The translations under genes and the position numbers were made by a program. Below are positions 6,192 to 13,958 of a DNA stretch of 18,838 nucleotides, in pieces. The stretch lies in assembly GCA_902826155.1 (NCBI GenBank), contig CADEDU010000108.1, positions 1 to 18,838 on the forward strand, written 5' to 3'. The notes under the pieces are model-generated. The model did not search any database. It worked only from the letters and a program-made list of their open reading frames with translations, and was not told the origin of the DNA. Position 1 is the first letter of the stretch. The number at the start of each line of letters is the position of its first letter. This DNA comes from an uncultured beta proteobacterium. Its GTDB lineage: Bacteria > Pseudomonadota > Gammaproteobacteria > Burkholderiales > SG8-39.

Positions 6192-7961
6192 TCACGCCTT
6201 GCGACGTTTTCGCAGCGCTTCGGTGGCCTGCTGATCGAGCGCGCCGCTCACCGGATCGACGACGACGCAGTGATGCTCGCGTGCGAACTGCACCGAGATC
6301 TTGCAATTCCACACATCGTCGGCCACCAGCCCCGGATCACGTGCCAGCGGATCCCCGTAACCGCCCGCGCCCGGCTGCACATGGGTGACCAACGCACCGC
6401 CGTGCAGCGTACGCGCGACCTTGGAGGCGAGCGCTTCGACCGCGCCGCCCTGTTCGAGCAGATTGCGCGCGAGCGCTCCGGCCTGTCCGCCTGCCAGGCC
6501 GTACGGCGCGAACTTCATCCGATCGGCGCGCAGCTGCAGGAAGGCCTCATCAGCGAGCACGCGGTAGCTGCGCTGCAGGGCCAGTCCGCCGCGCCACTTG
6601 CCCGCCCCGCAGCTGTCGGGCACGAGTTCGTAGCTTTCGATGCGCACCGGATGCTGCGCCTCGAGCACCTCGATCGGCGTGTTCGACAGATTCTGCGAGG
6701 CGTTGGTGATCGCCTCGATGCCGTCGGCACTCGGCCGACCGCCCCAGGCACCACAGATCATGTCGACGATGATCGACGGCGTCCCGTCGGCGCGCCGGCT
6801 CGACAGACACACCACGGTGTTGCCGCCTTCGCCACCGGCGGGAATGCGATCGGGCACGATCTGCGCGAGACAACCCAGCATCGCGTCGAACACGCGATAG
6901 CCGGTGAGCGCGCGTGCCGCCACGGCAGCCGGCGCACGTGGATTGAGCACCGAGCCTTCCGGCGCCTTCACCTCGATGCAGCGGAACACGCCGGCGTTGT
7001 TGGGAATGTCGCCCTTGAGCGCGCACCGCACCGACAGATACGTGCAGGAGTTGGTGTACGAGACGGTGGAGTTGATCGCCGCCTTCACCTGCGGCGCCGA
7101 GCCGGTGAAGTCACAGCTCACCGTCTCGTCGCGCACGGTGATAGTCACCTTGATCGGAATCGGCGCTGCACTCAGGCCGTCGTCGTCGATGTGATCGGTG
7201 AAGCTGAATACGCCCTTGGGCCAGGTGCGGATCTCGGCACGCGTCATGCGTTCGGCGTAGTCGAGCAGTTCGGCCAGGTACTCGCGCAGCATCGCGCTGC
7301 CGTAGCGATCGAACAGCTTTCCCAGCTCGCGCACGCCCACCTGCGCGCCGGCGTATTGCGCACGCAGATCGCCCAGCACCCGATCGGGCACGCGCACGTT
7401 GAGCCCGATCAGCCGTTCCAGCATCTCGTTCATGCGTCCGTGCTCGTACAGCTTCACCGGCGGCAGCCGCAGCCCCTCCTGGAAGATCTCAGTGGAGTCG
7501 CTCGCGTTCGAGCCGGGTACGCGTCCGCCCACGTCGGTGTGATGGCAGATCACCACGCAGAAGCCCTCGAGCTCACCGGCGTGGAAGAACGGCACGAACA
7601 TGAAAATGTCGGGCAGATGCATCCCGCCCTCGTACGGATCGTTCATCACGATCGCGTCGCCCTCGCGCAGCGTGTCGCCGTAGCGCGCGCGCACCGCCGC
7701 CATCGCCTCGGGGATCGCGCCCAGGTGCAGCGCGATCGTCTTGGCTTGCGCCACCATCGCGCCGTGCCGGTCGCAGATCGCCGCCGAGTAGTCCATGACG
7801 TCTTTGACGATCTCGGATCGCGCGGTGCGCAGCACGGTATAGGCGATCTCGTCGACGATCGCGTCCATGCCGTTCTTGATGACCGCGAACGAGATCGGGT
7901 CGATGCCGGCGCGCTGTTGGACTGCGGTGTCGATGGTCTGGTTCACGAATGCCTGGTTCAC
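6192..7961 (-). CDS. hyuB: Hydantoinase B / oxoprolinase family subunit
   Basis: A 589-residue protein covering the whole HyuB family (usual length about 550-600). Characteristic segments are MNDPYEGGMHLPDIF (about 106-120), ICHHTDVGGRVPGS (about 138-151), DFTGSAPQVKAAINS in the middle, and GAGKWRGGLALQRSY with GAGGYGDPLARDP towards the end. HyuB works with HyuA in ATP-dependent opening of cyclic amides (N-methylhydantoinase, 5-oxoprolinase) or, in relatives, carboxylation of ketones such as acetone or acetophenone. Which reaction applies cannot be read here. I place the start at a GTG (7961) because GAGG lies six bases upstream (7971-7968). A second GTG four codons earlier (7973) overlaps the HyuA stop as GTGA and is an alternative. 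Either way it is translationally linked to HyuA. Confidence 0.9.
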   Translation of the reverse strand: MNQAFVNQTIDTAVQQRAGIDPISFAVIKNGMDAIVDEIAYTVLRTARSEIVKDVMDYSAAICDRHGAMVAQAKTIALHLGAIPEAMAAVRARYGDTLREGDAIVMNDPYEGGMHLPDIFMFVPFFHAGELEGFCVVICHHTDVGGRVPGSNASDSTEIFQEGLRLPPVKLYEHGRMNEMLERLIGLNVRVPDRVLGDLRAQYAGAQVGVRELGKLFDRYGSAMLREYLAELLDYAERMTRAEIRTWPKGVFSFTDHIDDDGLSAAPIPIKVTITVRDETVSCDFTGSAPQVKAAINSTVSYTNSCTYLSVRCALKGDIPNNAGVFRCIEVKAPEGSVLNPRAPAAVAARALTGYRVFDAMLGCLAQIVPDRIPAGGEGGNTVVCLSSRRADGTPSIIVDMICGAWGGRPSADGIEAITNASQNLSNTPIEVLEAQHPVRIESYELVPDSCGAGKWRGGLALQRSYRVLADEAFLQLRADRMKFAPYGLAGGQAGALARNLLEQGGAVEALASKVARTLHGGALVTHVQPGAGGYGDPLARDPGLVADDVWNCKISVQFAREHHCVVVDPVSGALDQQATEALRKRRKA

Positions 7962-7969
7962 GGCGCGCC

Positions 7970-10069
7970 TCACAACTCGAGAATGATGTTGCCGGTGGTG
8001 TCCGCGCAGGCCTGTACGCCCGGCGGCACGACGATCGTAGTGTCGTAGGACTCGATGATGAGCGGACCGGCGCGTCGTTCGGCATCGATCTGTGCGCGCG
8101 GCACGACCGGCGTGTCGATCGGCGCGGCGCCGCGCTCGAAACTCACCTTACGCACGCCGCGCTGCCCCGCCAGTGCGCCCGCATCGACGCGCATGTCGCT
8201 GAACGACAGGCGATCGCTGCCGCGCCCGCGCACCGACAGACGCAGATTGACGATCTCGATCGGCTCATCGTTGGCGTAGCCGAACGTTTCCTGGTACGCA
8301 CGCTGGAAGTCCGTGCGCAACTGCTGCAGCACCGCGGCATCGATGCGCTCGCGCGTCAGTGGAATCGATAAGTCGGAGGACTGGCCGAGGTAGCGGCAAT
8401 CGGCCTTGATCACCGCGCTCACCCGTTCGGGGCCGTAGCCTTCGGCAGCCAGGGCGACCATCCCATCCTGTCGCAACGCTTCGACGATGCTCTGCAGCGC
8501 GTGCGGCTCGCATTGATCGAGCCGGCGCAGCACCGCGCGCAGGAAGTCGCGCTCGGCATCGGCGGCCAGCATGCCCGCCGAACAGAACACGCCCGCCATC
8601 ACCGGCGCGACGATGCGGCGAATGCCCAGAATCCGCGCGACGTCCACGGCATGCACCGGCCCGGAGCCGCCGAACGCGATCAAGCTCATGTCGCGCGGAT
8701 CGCGTCCGCGTTCGACAGTCACCGCCCGGATCGCGCGCGCCATGTTGACGTTGGCGACATTACGGATACCGTGCGCCGCTTCCATCACCGACAGCCCGAG
8801 CGGCGCGCCGACGAAGCGTTCGATCGCGGCATGCGCAAGTGCCGGTTGCACCGCCAGTGAACCGCCGGCAAGAGCCGTCGCATTCAGAAACCCGAGCACC
8901 ATGTTGGCGTCGGTGACGGTCGGTTGGGCGTTGCCCTGCGCGTAGCACGCCGGCCCCGGTGCAGCGCCCGCGGATTCCGGCCCCACGCACAACAAACCGC
9001 CGGCGTCGATCCGGGCGATCGAACCGCCGCCCGCGCCCACTTCGGCGATGTCGATCGCCGGCACCTTGAGCACGTAGCCGCCGCCCTTGACGAAGCGACT
9101 GGGCGAGCTGATGCCGTCGCGGAACTCGTACTCGTTGGTGAGCGAGGGCTGCCCAGCCTGGACGATCGCCGCCTTGGCGGTCGTGCCGCCCATGTCGAAC
9201 GCGATCGCATCGCGATCACCGGTGCGCTCGCCCACGCGCGCCGCGCCGGTCACGCCTGCCGCCGGCCCGGAGGCCACTGCGAACACCGGCTTCTCGCTCG
9301 CGGCGGTGATGCCCATCATGCCGCCGTTGGAGGCCATCACCTGGATCGGTGCGCGCACGCCGATCGCAGCCAGGTCGCTGCGAAGCCGCGCCAGATAAGT
9401 GCGCATCGCCGGCAGGATGTACGCGTTGACCACGGTGGTGCTGGTGCGCTCGTATTCCTTCATCTCCGGCAACACGTCGCACGATGCGGTCACCAGGAGT
9501 TCGGGAAACTCCGCCTCCAGGATTTTCTTCGCCGCCAGCTCGTGCACCGGGTTGACGTAGCTGTTCAGAAAACAGATCGCCACCGACTGCACGCCCTCGG
9601 CGAGCAGGAACGCGGCGGCATCGCGCACCGACTGCGGATCGAGCGGCTGCACCACGGTGCCGTCGGCGCCGATGCGCTCGACGATGTCGAGCCGATAGCG
9701 GCGCGGTGCCAGCGGCTCGGGCTTGTTCCACGCCACGTCGAACATCGTCGGCGTGCGGATGCGTCCGATCTCCAGCACGTCGCGAAAGCCGCGCGTGGCC
9801 AGCACACCGGTGCGTGCGCCGGTGCGCTGCAGGATCGCGTTCGACGCGGTGGTGGTGCCGTGCACGATCTCGCTGATCGCGGCGGGCGCGATGCCGGTAT
9901 GCGCAAGCAACGCGTTGATCGCGCTCACCACGGCCTTGCCGGGTGCGTCAGGCGTGGTCGAGGTCTTGTTGACGAACAGGCGGCCGTCGGACCGCTGCAG
10001 GATGACGTCGGTAAACGTGCCGCCGATGTCGCAGCCGATGCGTGCGTTCTGTACTGCTCCGCGAGTCAT
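7970..10069 (-). CDS. hyuA: Hydantoinase A / oxoprolinase family ATPase subunit
   Basis: A 699-residue full-length HyuA-type protein of the ASKHA (actin/hexokinase) ATPase fold. The phosphate-1 loop is DIGGTFTD (14-21), with HGTTTASNAIL at 70-80, EYERTSTTVVNAYILP at 205-220, phosphate-2-like FDMGGTTAK at 291-299, and VGAGGGSIA from about 344. The C-terminus IIESYDTTIVVPPGV is the usual end of the family. It would phosphorylate the substrate or its enol while HyuB completes ring opening or carboxylation. The pair is encoded alone here: no acetone carboxylase gamma subunit, racemase, carbamoylase or permease is adjacent. A Shine-Dalgarno is weak at the ATG (10069). It follows the sensor kinase gene by 74 bp on the same strand. 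Confidence 0.92.
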   Translation of the reverse strand: MTRGAVQNARIGCDIGGTFTDVILQRSDGRLFVNKTSTTPDAPGKAVVSAINALLAHTGIAPAAISEIVHGTTTASNAILQRTGARTGVLATRGFRDVLEIGRIRTPTMFDVAWNKPEPLAPRRYRLDIVERIGADGTVVQPLDPQSVRDAAAFLLAEGVQSVAICFLNSYVNPVHELAAKKILEAEFPELLVTASCDVLPEMKEYERTSTTVVNAYILPAMRTYLARLRSDLAAIGVRAPIQVMASNGGMMGITAASEKPVFAVASGPAAGVTGAARVGERTGDRDAIAFDMGGTTAKAAIVQAGQPSLTNEYEFRDGISSPSRFVKGGGYVLKVPAIDIAEVGAGGGSIARIDAGGLLCVGPESAGAAPGPACYAQGNAQPTVTDANMVLGFLNATALAGGSLAVQPALAHAAIERFVGAPLGLSVMEAAHGIRNVANVNMARAIRAVTVERGRDPRDMSLIAFGGSGPVHAVDVARILGIRRIVAPVMAGVFCSAGMLAADAERDFLRAVLRRLDQCEPHALQSIVEALRQDGMVALAAEGYGPERVSAVIKADCRYLGQSSDLSIPLTRERIDAAVLQQLRTDFQRAYQETFGYANDEPIEIVNLRLSVRGRGSDRLSFSDMRVDAGALAGQRGVRKVSFERGAAPIDTPVVPRAQIDAERRAGPLIIESYDTTIVVPPGVQACADTTGNIILEL

Positions 10070-10105
10070 GCGCGCCGATCACCATAGCGAGTTGGAACCC
10101 GCGGC

Positions 10106-10111
10106 ATTGTA
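10106..10111 (-). promoter_or_regulatory. Candidate -10 element for hyuAB
   Basis: The minus-strand hexamer TACAAT matches the -10 consensus at five of six bases and would start transcription about 30 nt before the HyuA ATG. It lies in the 74-bp gap after the kinase gene. No recognisable -35 stands 16-18 bp upstream, so activator dependence or coincidence are both possible. Confidence 0.3.
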
Positions 10112-10143
10112 TGCGCGGCGCATCGAAGCCCGGAGAGAACGGC

Positions 10144-13100
10144 TCAGCCTGCTTTCGCAGTCGTTCGCGGCGCCGGTTCGAGGGCCGATTCGCGGGTCGA
10201 TTCGCGGGTCGATTCGAGATGACGGGCCAGCAGTTCCTGCAAGTGCCGCTTGGTGAACGGCTTGGCCAGGTAGTCGTCGAAGCCCGACGCCAGGCATCGC
10301 TCCCGATCGCCGCGCATGGCGTTGGCGGTGAGCGCCACGATGTGCACGCGATCGTTCGCCTCCACGCCTTGTTCCTGCTCGGCGCGGCGAATGAAGGCTG
10401 TCGCCTCGAACCCGTCCATCTCGGGCATCTGGCAATCCATCAGCACCAGCGCGTAGTCGCGCGCGCGCACGGCTTCGACTGCCTCCAGACCGTTCTCGGC
10501 GATGTCGGCGTGATAGCCCAGACTGCGCAACAGCATGACGGCGTAGTGCCGGTTCACCGCGTTGTCCTCGGCCAGCAGGATGGCGACTTCGCCCTTGCCG
10601 GCTGCGGCCGCGACCGGCATGGTCACCGCGCCTGGGGCATCGCCGTTGCGTGCCATCACCGCCGCGAGGCGGGTGAGCAGCTCCGAGCGGCGGATCGGCT
10701 TGGTCAGATAAGCCTCGATGCCGACTTCGCGCGCGGTCCGAGCGCCGCCTTGCGCATCGAGCGAGGTCAGCATCACCAGCGGCAGGTCGGCCGTGCGCTG
10801 GTCCGACTTGAACTTGCCCGCGAGATCGAACCCGGTCATGTCGGGAAGCTTCATGTCGATGATCGCCACCTGATAGGCAAGACCGGGCTTGGGGTTGGCA
10901 TGCAGCAATGCCATCGCCTGCGCGCCATTGATCGCGTGATCGCATTGCATGCCGGCCGCCAGCAGCTGCGCTTCGAGAATCACCCAGTTGGCCTGGTTGT
11001 CTTCCACCACCAGCGCACGCCGCCCGCTCAGCTTCTCGACGATCAGCGGATCGACCTGCACCGTGGCAGGTGGCAAAGGCAACGCGAACGTGAAGGTCGA
11101 ACCTTTGCCCAGTTCGCTCATCACCGAGACCTCGCCGCCCATGAGCTCGATCAGCTGCTTGGTGATGGCCAGACCCAGACCGGTGCCACCGAAGCGACGC
11201 GACATCGAGCCGTCGGCCTGGCTGAACACCTGGAACAGTCGTCCCATCGACTCGGGGTCGATGCCGATGCCGGTGTCGCGCACGGTGAAACGCAACCTGT
11301 CAGCCGATCCCTCCTCTGCCGTAGCCGCCGCATCCTCGCGCACGACGCTTACGTCGACACACCCTTTCTCGGTGAACTTGAGCGCATTGCTGGACAGGTT
11401 TACCAGGATCTGGCGCAGGCGCGACGGATCGCCCATCACGCCGGCCGGCACGTCGGCGGCGACCTCGATATTGAACGGAATGCCCTTGGCCTTCACCCGC
11501 GGCTCGAGCAGATCGTTCACGTCGGCCATCACCTCGCGCAGATCGAACGCGACATGTTCGACCTCCAGCCGGCCTGCTTCGATCTTCGAGAAATCGAGAA
11601 TGTCGTTGATCAGGCTGAGCAGCGACTCACCCGAACGGTGCGCCATATCGGCCAATCGGCGCTGCTGCTCGGTGAGATCGGTGTTGAGCAGCAGCTCGGT
11701 CATGCCCAGCACGCCATTCATCGGCGTGCGGATCTCGTGACTCATGTTGGCCAGGAACTGCGACTTGGCGCGGCTCGCTGCCTCGGCAACTTCCTTGGCC
11801 TCGCGCAGCTCGATCTCGGCGACGCGCAGATCGGTGATGTTGCGGATCGCCGTCTGCACCAAGTAACCGTCGCCTTCGGGCAGGCGTCGGGAAGTCATGC
11901 GTGCATACAACGGCTCGCCGTCGGCACGCGTGAAGCGGATCTCGACCGAAGGCTGCACGTCGTCGGATGCCTGGGTGAGCGCGAGCTGCTCGCTGGCGCG
12001 CTCCATCATGTCGGCGGGGACCTTCTCGAGCACCGAACGGCCGATCAGTTGCTGCGCCGACTTGGCACCGGCGAAGCGCACGAACGCGGCGTTGGCGAAG
12101 TGGATCCGGCCCCGGTCATGCACAACCACCGGATCGGGAAGATGGTCCATCAGACGCTGATAGCGCGCCTCGCTCTCGGCGAGTGCGCCGCTGCGCTGCT
12201 CCGCGCTGCGATGCATCTCGTCCAGATGGCGGGCATGGCTGAGCAGGATGTCGGTGGCCACATCGACGGCATGCACGGCGCGCGCGATTTCATGGTCGTC
12301 GCGCATGTCGAGTTCCTTGCCGCTGAACGCGCGAACCGTCTGCAGCGCCTTGCTCTCGAGCTGGCGCAGCGGGCGCACGAGATACACGGTGAGCGCGACA
12401 CCGAACAACAGCACCACGCCGAAACTCAGCAGCCCGATCCGCAGGATCAACGCGCGATTCTCTGCCAGCGCCGATTCACTGCGCGCGGCATCGGTCTCCA
12501 CGATGAGCACGAACGTTTCGTCGACCAGCTTGATCGGCGCCGAAGTGCGTGTCCAACGCGTACCTTCCGCCCATTCGAACACCGTTTCGCGCTCGGCCAG
12601 CGCCTGGAGCAGTCCGGGCGTCTTGCGTTCCACTTCCGGCGACGAACTGCCGAGCAGCGCCGTGGCACTCATCAGCGCGACGCGGGTGAGCGTGTCTTCG
12701 GCGATGCGCCGCGCGAAGGCGTTGTCGAGCACGCGGCCGATGCCGATCGCGCCCGACAGCCGGCCGCCCTCGCCGTACAACGGCGCGAACGCACGCACCG
12801 CCATGCCCTTCTCCGTGGTGGATGAGTCGACGACCACATTGCCGTCGAGCGCTTCCCTGATTCCGGCCAGCGCCAGCTGATCACCGGACCGCTCCGGGTC
12901 GTGGGCGCGATGGATCACGCGCTCACTGCGATCCACCACGACGAGATAGCTCACTTCGAGGTCGCGATAGAGCATGCCCAGGGTCGCCCGCAGGACCGCG
13001 ATGTCGCCGCTCGCGCCGTACGCGCTCATCGCGTCGATCAGCCGATGATCGTTCTGCACCACCCGAGCCAGCGCGGACAGGCGCGTGGGCTCCTCGCTCA

Positions 13101-13269
13101 GCGTGCCCTTGACGATCGCGACGATGTCGGCCGCCTTCTCGCGTTCGCGCTCGTACAGGCTGCGCTGCAATTGCGCCTGGAACAATTGGAACAACAGCAG
13201 GATCGCGCCGAACGCGACGACCCCGAGTGCGCCGATGATGCGCCAGGCGATGGTGGGCCGAAACAGCAT
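10144..13269 (-). CDS. Hybrid sensor histidine kinase with two receiver domains
   Basis: A 1041-residue BarA-like inner-membrane kinase. A first membrane segment spans 11-31, a periplasmic Cache-like sensor about 32-274, and a second membrane segment 275-298 with a HAMP-like linker to about 350. A PAS domain follows at about 366-480. HisKA has phospho-acceptor His511 in NMSHEIRTPMNG; the HATPase has the N box (LSSNALKF, Asn628), G1 (DTGIGI 665-670) and G2 (GGTGLGL 694-700). REC1 has Asp805 as phosphosite with Glu756/Asp757 and Lys857; REC2 has Asp945 with Glu901/Asp902 and Lys1003. There is no Hpt domain, so a separate phosphotransfer partner is expected elsewhere. The start at 13269 has AGGAG five bases upstream (13279-13275) and gives the basic N-terminus MLFRPTIAWR before the membrane segment. 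It is divergent from the binding-protein gene. The C-terminal tail carries ESTRESTRESALEPAP. Confidence 0.93.
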   Translation of the reverse strand: MLFRPTIAWRIIGALGVVAFGAILLLFQLFQAQLQRSLYEREREKAADIVAIVKGTLSEEPTRLSALARVVQNDHRLIDAMSAYGASGDIAVLRATLGMLYRDLEVSYLVVVDRSERVIHRAHDPERSGDQLALAGIREALDGNVVVDSSTTEKGMAVRAFAPLYGEGGRLSGAIGIGRVLDNAFARRIAEDTLTRVALMSATALLGSSSPEVERKTPGLLQALAERETVFEWAEGTRWTRTSAPIKLVDETFVLIVETDAARSESALAENRALILRIGLLSFGVVLLFGVALTVYLVRPLRQLESKALQTVRAFSGKELDMRDDHEIARAVHAVDVATDILLSHARHLDEMHRSAEQRSGALAESEARYQRLMDHLPDPVVVHDRGRIHFANAAFVRFAGAKSAQQLIGRSVLEKVPADMMERASEQLALTQASDDVQPSVEIRFTRADGEPLYARMTSRRLPEGDGYLVQTAIRNITDLRVAEIELREAKEVAEAASRAKSQFLANMSHEIRTPMNGVLGMTELLLNTDLTEQQRRLADMAHRSGESLLSLINDILDFSKIEAGRLEVEHVAFDLREVMADVNDLLEPRVKAKGIPFNIEVAADVPAGVMGDPSRLRQILVNLSSNALKFTEKGCVDVSVVREDAAATAEEGSADRLRFTVRDTGIGIDPESMGRLFQVFSQADGSMSRRFGGTGLGLAITKQLIELMGGEVSVMSELGKGSTFTFALPLPPATVQVDPLIVEKLSGRRALVVEDNQANWVILEAQLLAAGMQCDHAINGAQAMALLHANPKPGLAYQVAIIDMKLPDMTGFDLAGKFKSDQRTADLPLVMLTSLDAQGGARTAREVGIEAYLTKPIRRSELLTRLAAVMARNGDAPGAVTMPVAAAAGKGEVAILLAEDNAVNRHYAVMLLRSLGYHADIAENGLEAVEAVRARDYALVLMDCQMPEMDGFEATAFIRRAEQEQGVEANDRVHIVALTANAMRGDRERCLASGFDDYLAKPFTKRHLQELLARHLESTRESTRESALEPAPRTTAKAG
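10186..10217. repeat. 12-bp tandem repeat at the 3' end of the kinase gene
   Basis: Two perfect copies of CGATTCGCGGGT (10186-10197, 10198-10209) and a partial third copy. The period is a multiple of three, so copy-number change would keep frame. It encodes the ESTR repeats in the kinase tail after the last helix of the second receiver domain. Confidence 0.8.
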
Positions 13270-13361
13270 CGATGCTCCTGCGCTAGCCGCCGAGCGCCGG
13301 GGCAATCGGCGCGTTCCGGCGAGAGCAGACCGAACGCCGCGAAGCAGCGCGACCGCGTGAG

Positions 13362-13432
13362 GGGAAACGACGCGAGCAGGTCGCCGGGAAGCAACGCGAG
13401 CAGGTCGCCGGGAAGCAACGCGAGCAGGTCGC
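13362..13432. repeat. 24-bp tandem repeat upstream of the kinase gene
   Basis: Two identical 24-bp units lie at 13381-13404 and 13405-13428, each starting TCGCCGGGAAGCAACG and ending CGAGCAGG. They are preceded by a diverged partial copy (from about 13362) and followed by the first bases of another. The array is 90-160 bp upstream of the kinase ATG, in its probable leader. Confidence 0.85.
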
Positions 13433-13777
13433 GTTAGCGCTGATTTCAGAGCGAGAGCGATTGCGCAGCATAGATTCGGGAGGGACGAACAAGGCAGGTC
13501 CCGCTTCGTGTTGATCGTGCACCGCGTCCGGGCCGGACCATCCGCCGCGTTCGCCGCCGAGTCGGTGCGAGATCGATCACACCGAAAGGCTGCGCACCGC
13601 CGGCAGCAGTCTAGGAGCAGGATCGGCCGCAATTCGCGGCACTAAAGGTCGCGACGTGTCGACGGCCGCTGCGATGCGTGACCTAGTTGCCGCACGCACT
13701 CCAGCAGGCTCCAGTGCTGCGCAATCCGTCACCACCGTGCCGGACGTTGCCTGACGAAACGCCGCGCCTGCGGCGAA

Positions 13778-13789
13778 CCGCACGTGCGG
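13778..13789. promoter_or_regulatory. Perfect 12-bp palindrome, possible operator
   Basis: CCGCACGTGCGG is a perfect dyad centred on CACGTG, 170 bp upstream of the binding-protein ATG. It may be a dimeric regulator site; in GC-rich DNA it may also be chance. Confidence 0.25.
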
Positions 13790-13814
13790 ACGCAGCGCCC
13801 GCGCGGCGATGGCA

Positions 13815-13826
13815 ATTTGTCCAAAT
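13815..13826. promoter_or_regulatory. A/T-rich inverted repeat, possible operator
   Basis: ATTTG-TC-CAAAT is a perfect 5-bp inverted repeat with a 2-bp centre, in one of the few A/T-rich patches of the region, about 133 bp upstream of the binding-protein ATG. The position is suitable for a regulator site or promoter upstream element. Confidence 0.3.
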
Positions 13827-13921
13827 CGCACCGCGAATGCAGTGGATCGGAACGCTTCACGGATCGGATACTTGCGGCCCCTGCTCGGACGACTCTCTTC
13901 CCGTGTGATGTCCGGGGCAAG

Positions 13922-13940
13922 GCCGACGCTTGCCGTCGGC
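13922..13940 (+). promoter_or_regulatory. Leader hairpin before the binding-protein gene
   Basis: GCCGACG and CGTCGGC form a 7-bp stem with a CTTGC loop, ending six bases before the GGAGA ribosome site (13946-13950). In the transcript it could affect translation start; as DNA it could be an operator. Confidence 0.35.
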
Positions 13941-13958
13941 GTCACGGAGATCGTTTCG

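Larger units (their letters stand above)
13270..13958. other. 689-bp non-coding region between divergent kinase and binding-protein genes
   Basis: No credible gene is seen in this stretch. Open frames crossing it encode arginine/alanine-rich, low-complexity sequence. It contains a 24-bp tandem repeat (13362-13432), a perfect palindrome CCGCACGTGCGG (13778-13789), an A/T-rich inverted repeat ATTTG-TC-CAAAT (13815-13826), a short hairpin CGCCGC/GCGGCG (13760-13775), and a 7-bp-stem hairpin just before the binding-protein ribosome site (13922-13940). Promoters for both genes must lie here; I found no strong sigma-70 pair for either. A minus-strand TATGCT near 13466-13471 is a weak -10 candidate for the kinase. 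Confidence 0.6.

Noticed and set aside
10042..12825. A 927-codon plus-strand open frame antisense to the kinase gene
   Set aside because: The translation is His/Arg/Ala/Gln-rich with no recognisable domain, and the opposite strand encodes a complete hybrid kinase with every catalytic motif. It is a by-product of GC-rich codon usage.
13362..13432. CRISPR-like array
   Set aside because: The 24-bp units are directly adjacent with no spacers and no cas genes are present; it is a simple tandem repeat.
13270..13632. Possible 121-residue N-terminal extension of the kinase
   Set aside because: The extension is Arg/Ala/Cys-rich, crosses the tandem repeat and would bury the membrane segment internally; the ATG at 13269 has an excellent AGGAG site and a normal N-terminus.
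13760..13775. CGCCGC/GCGGCG hairpin as a terminator
   Set aside because: The stem is only 6 bp, there is no T run on either strand and no gene ends nearby.
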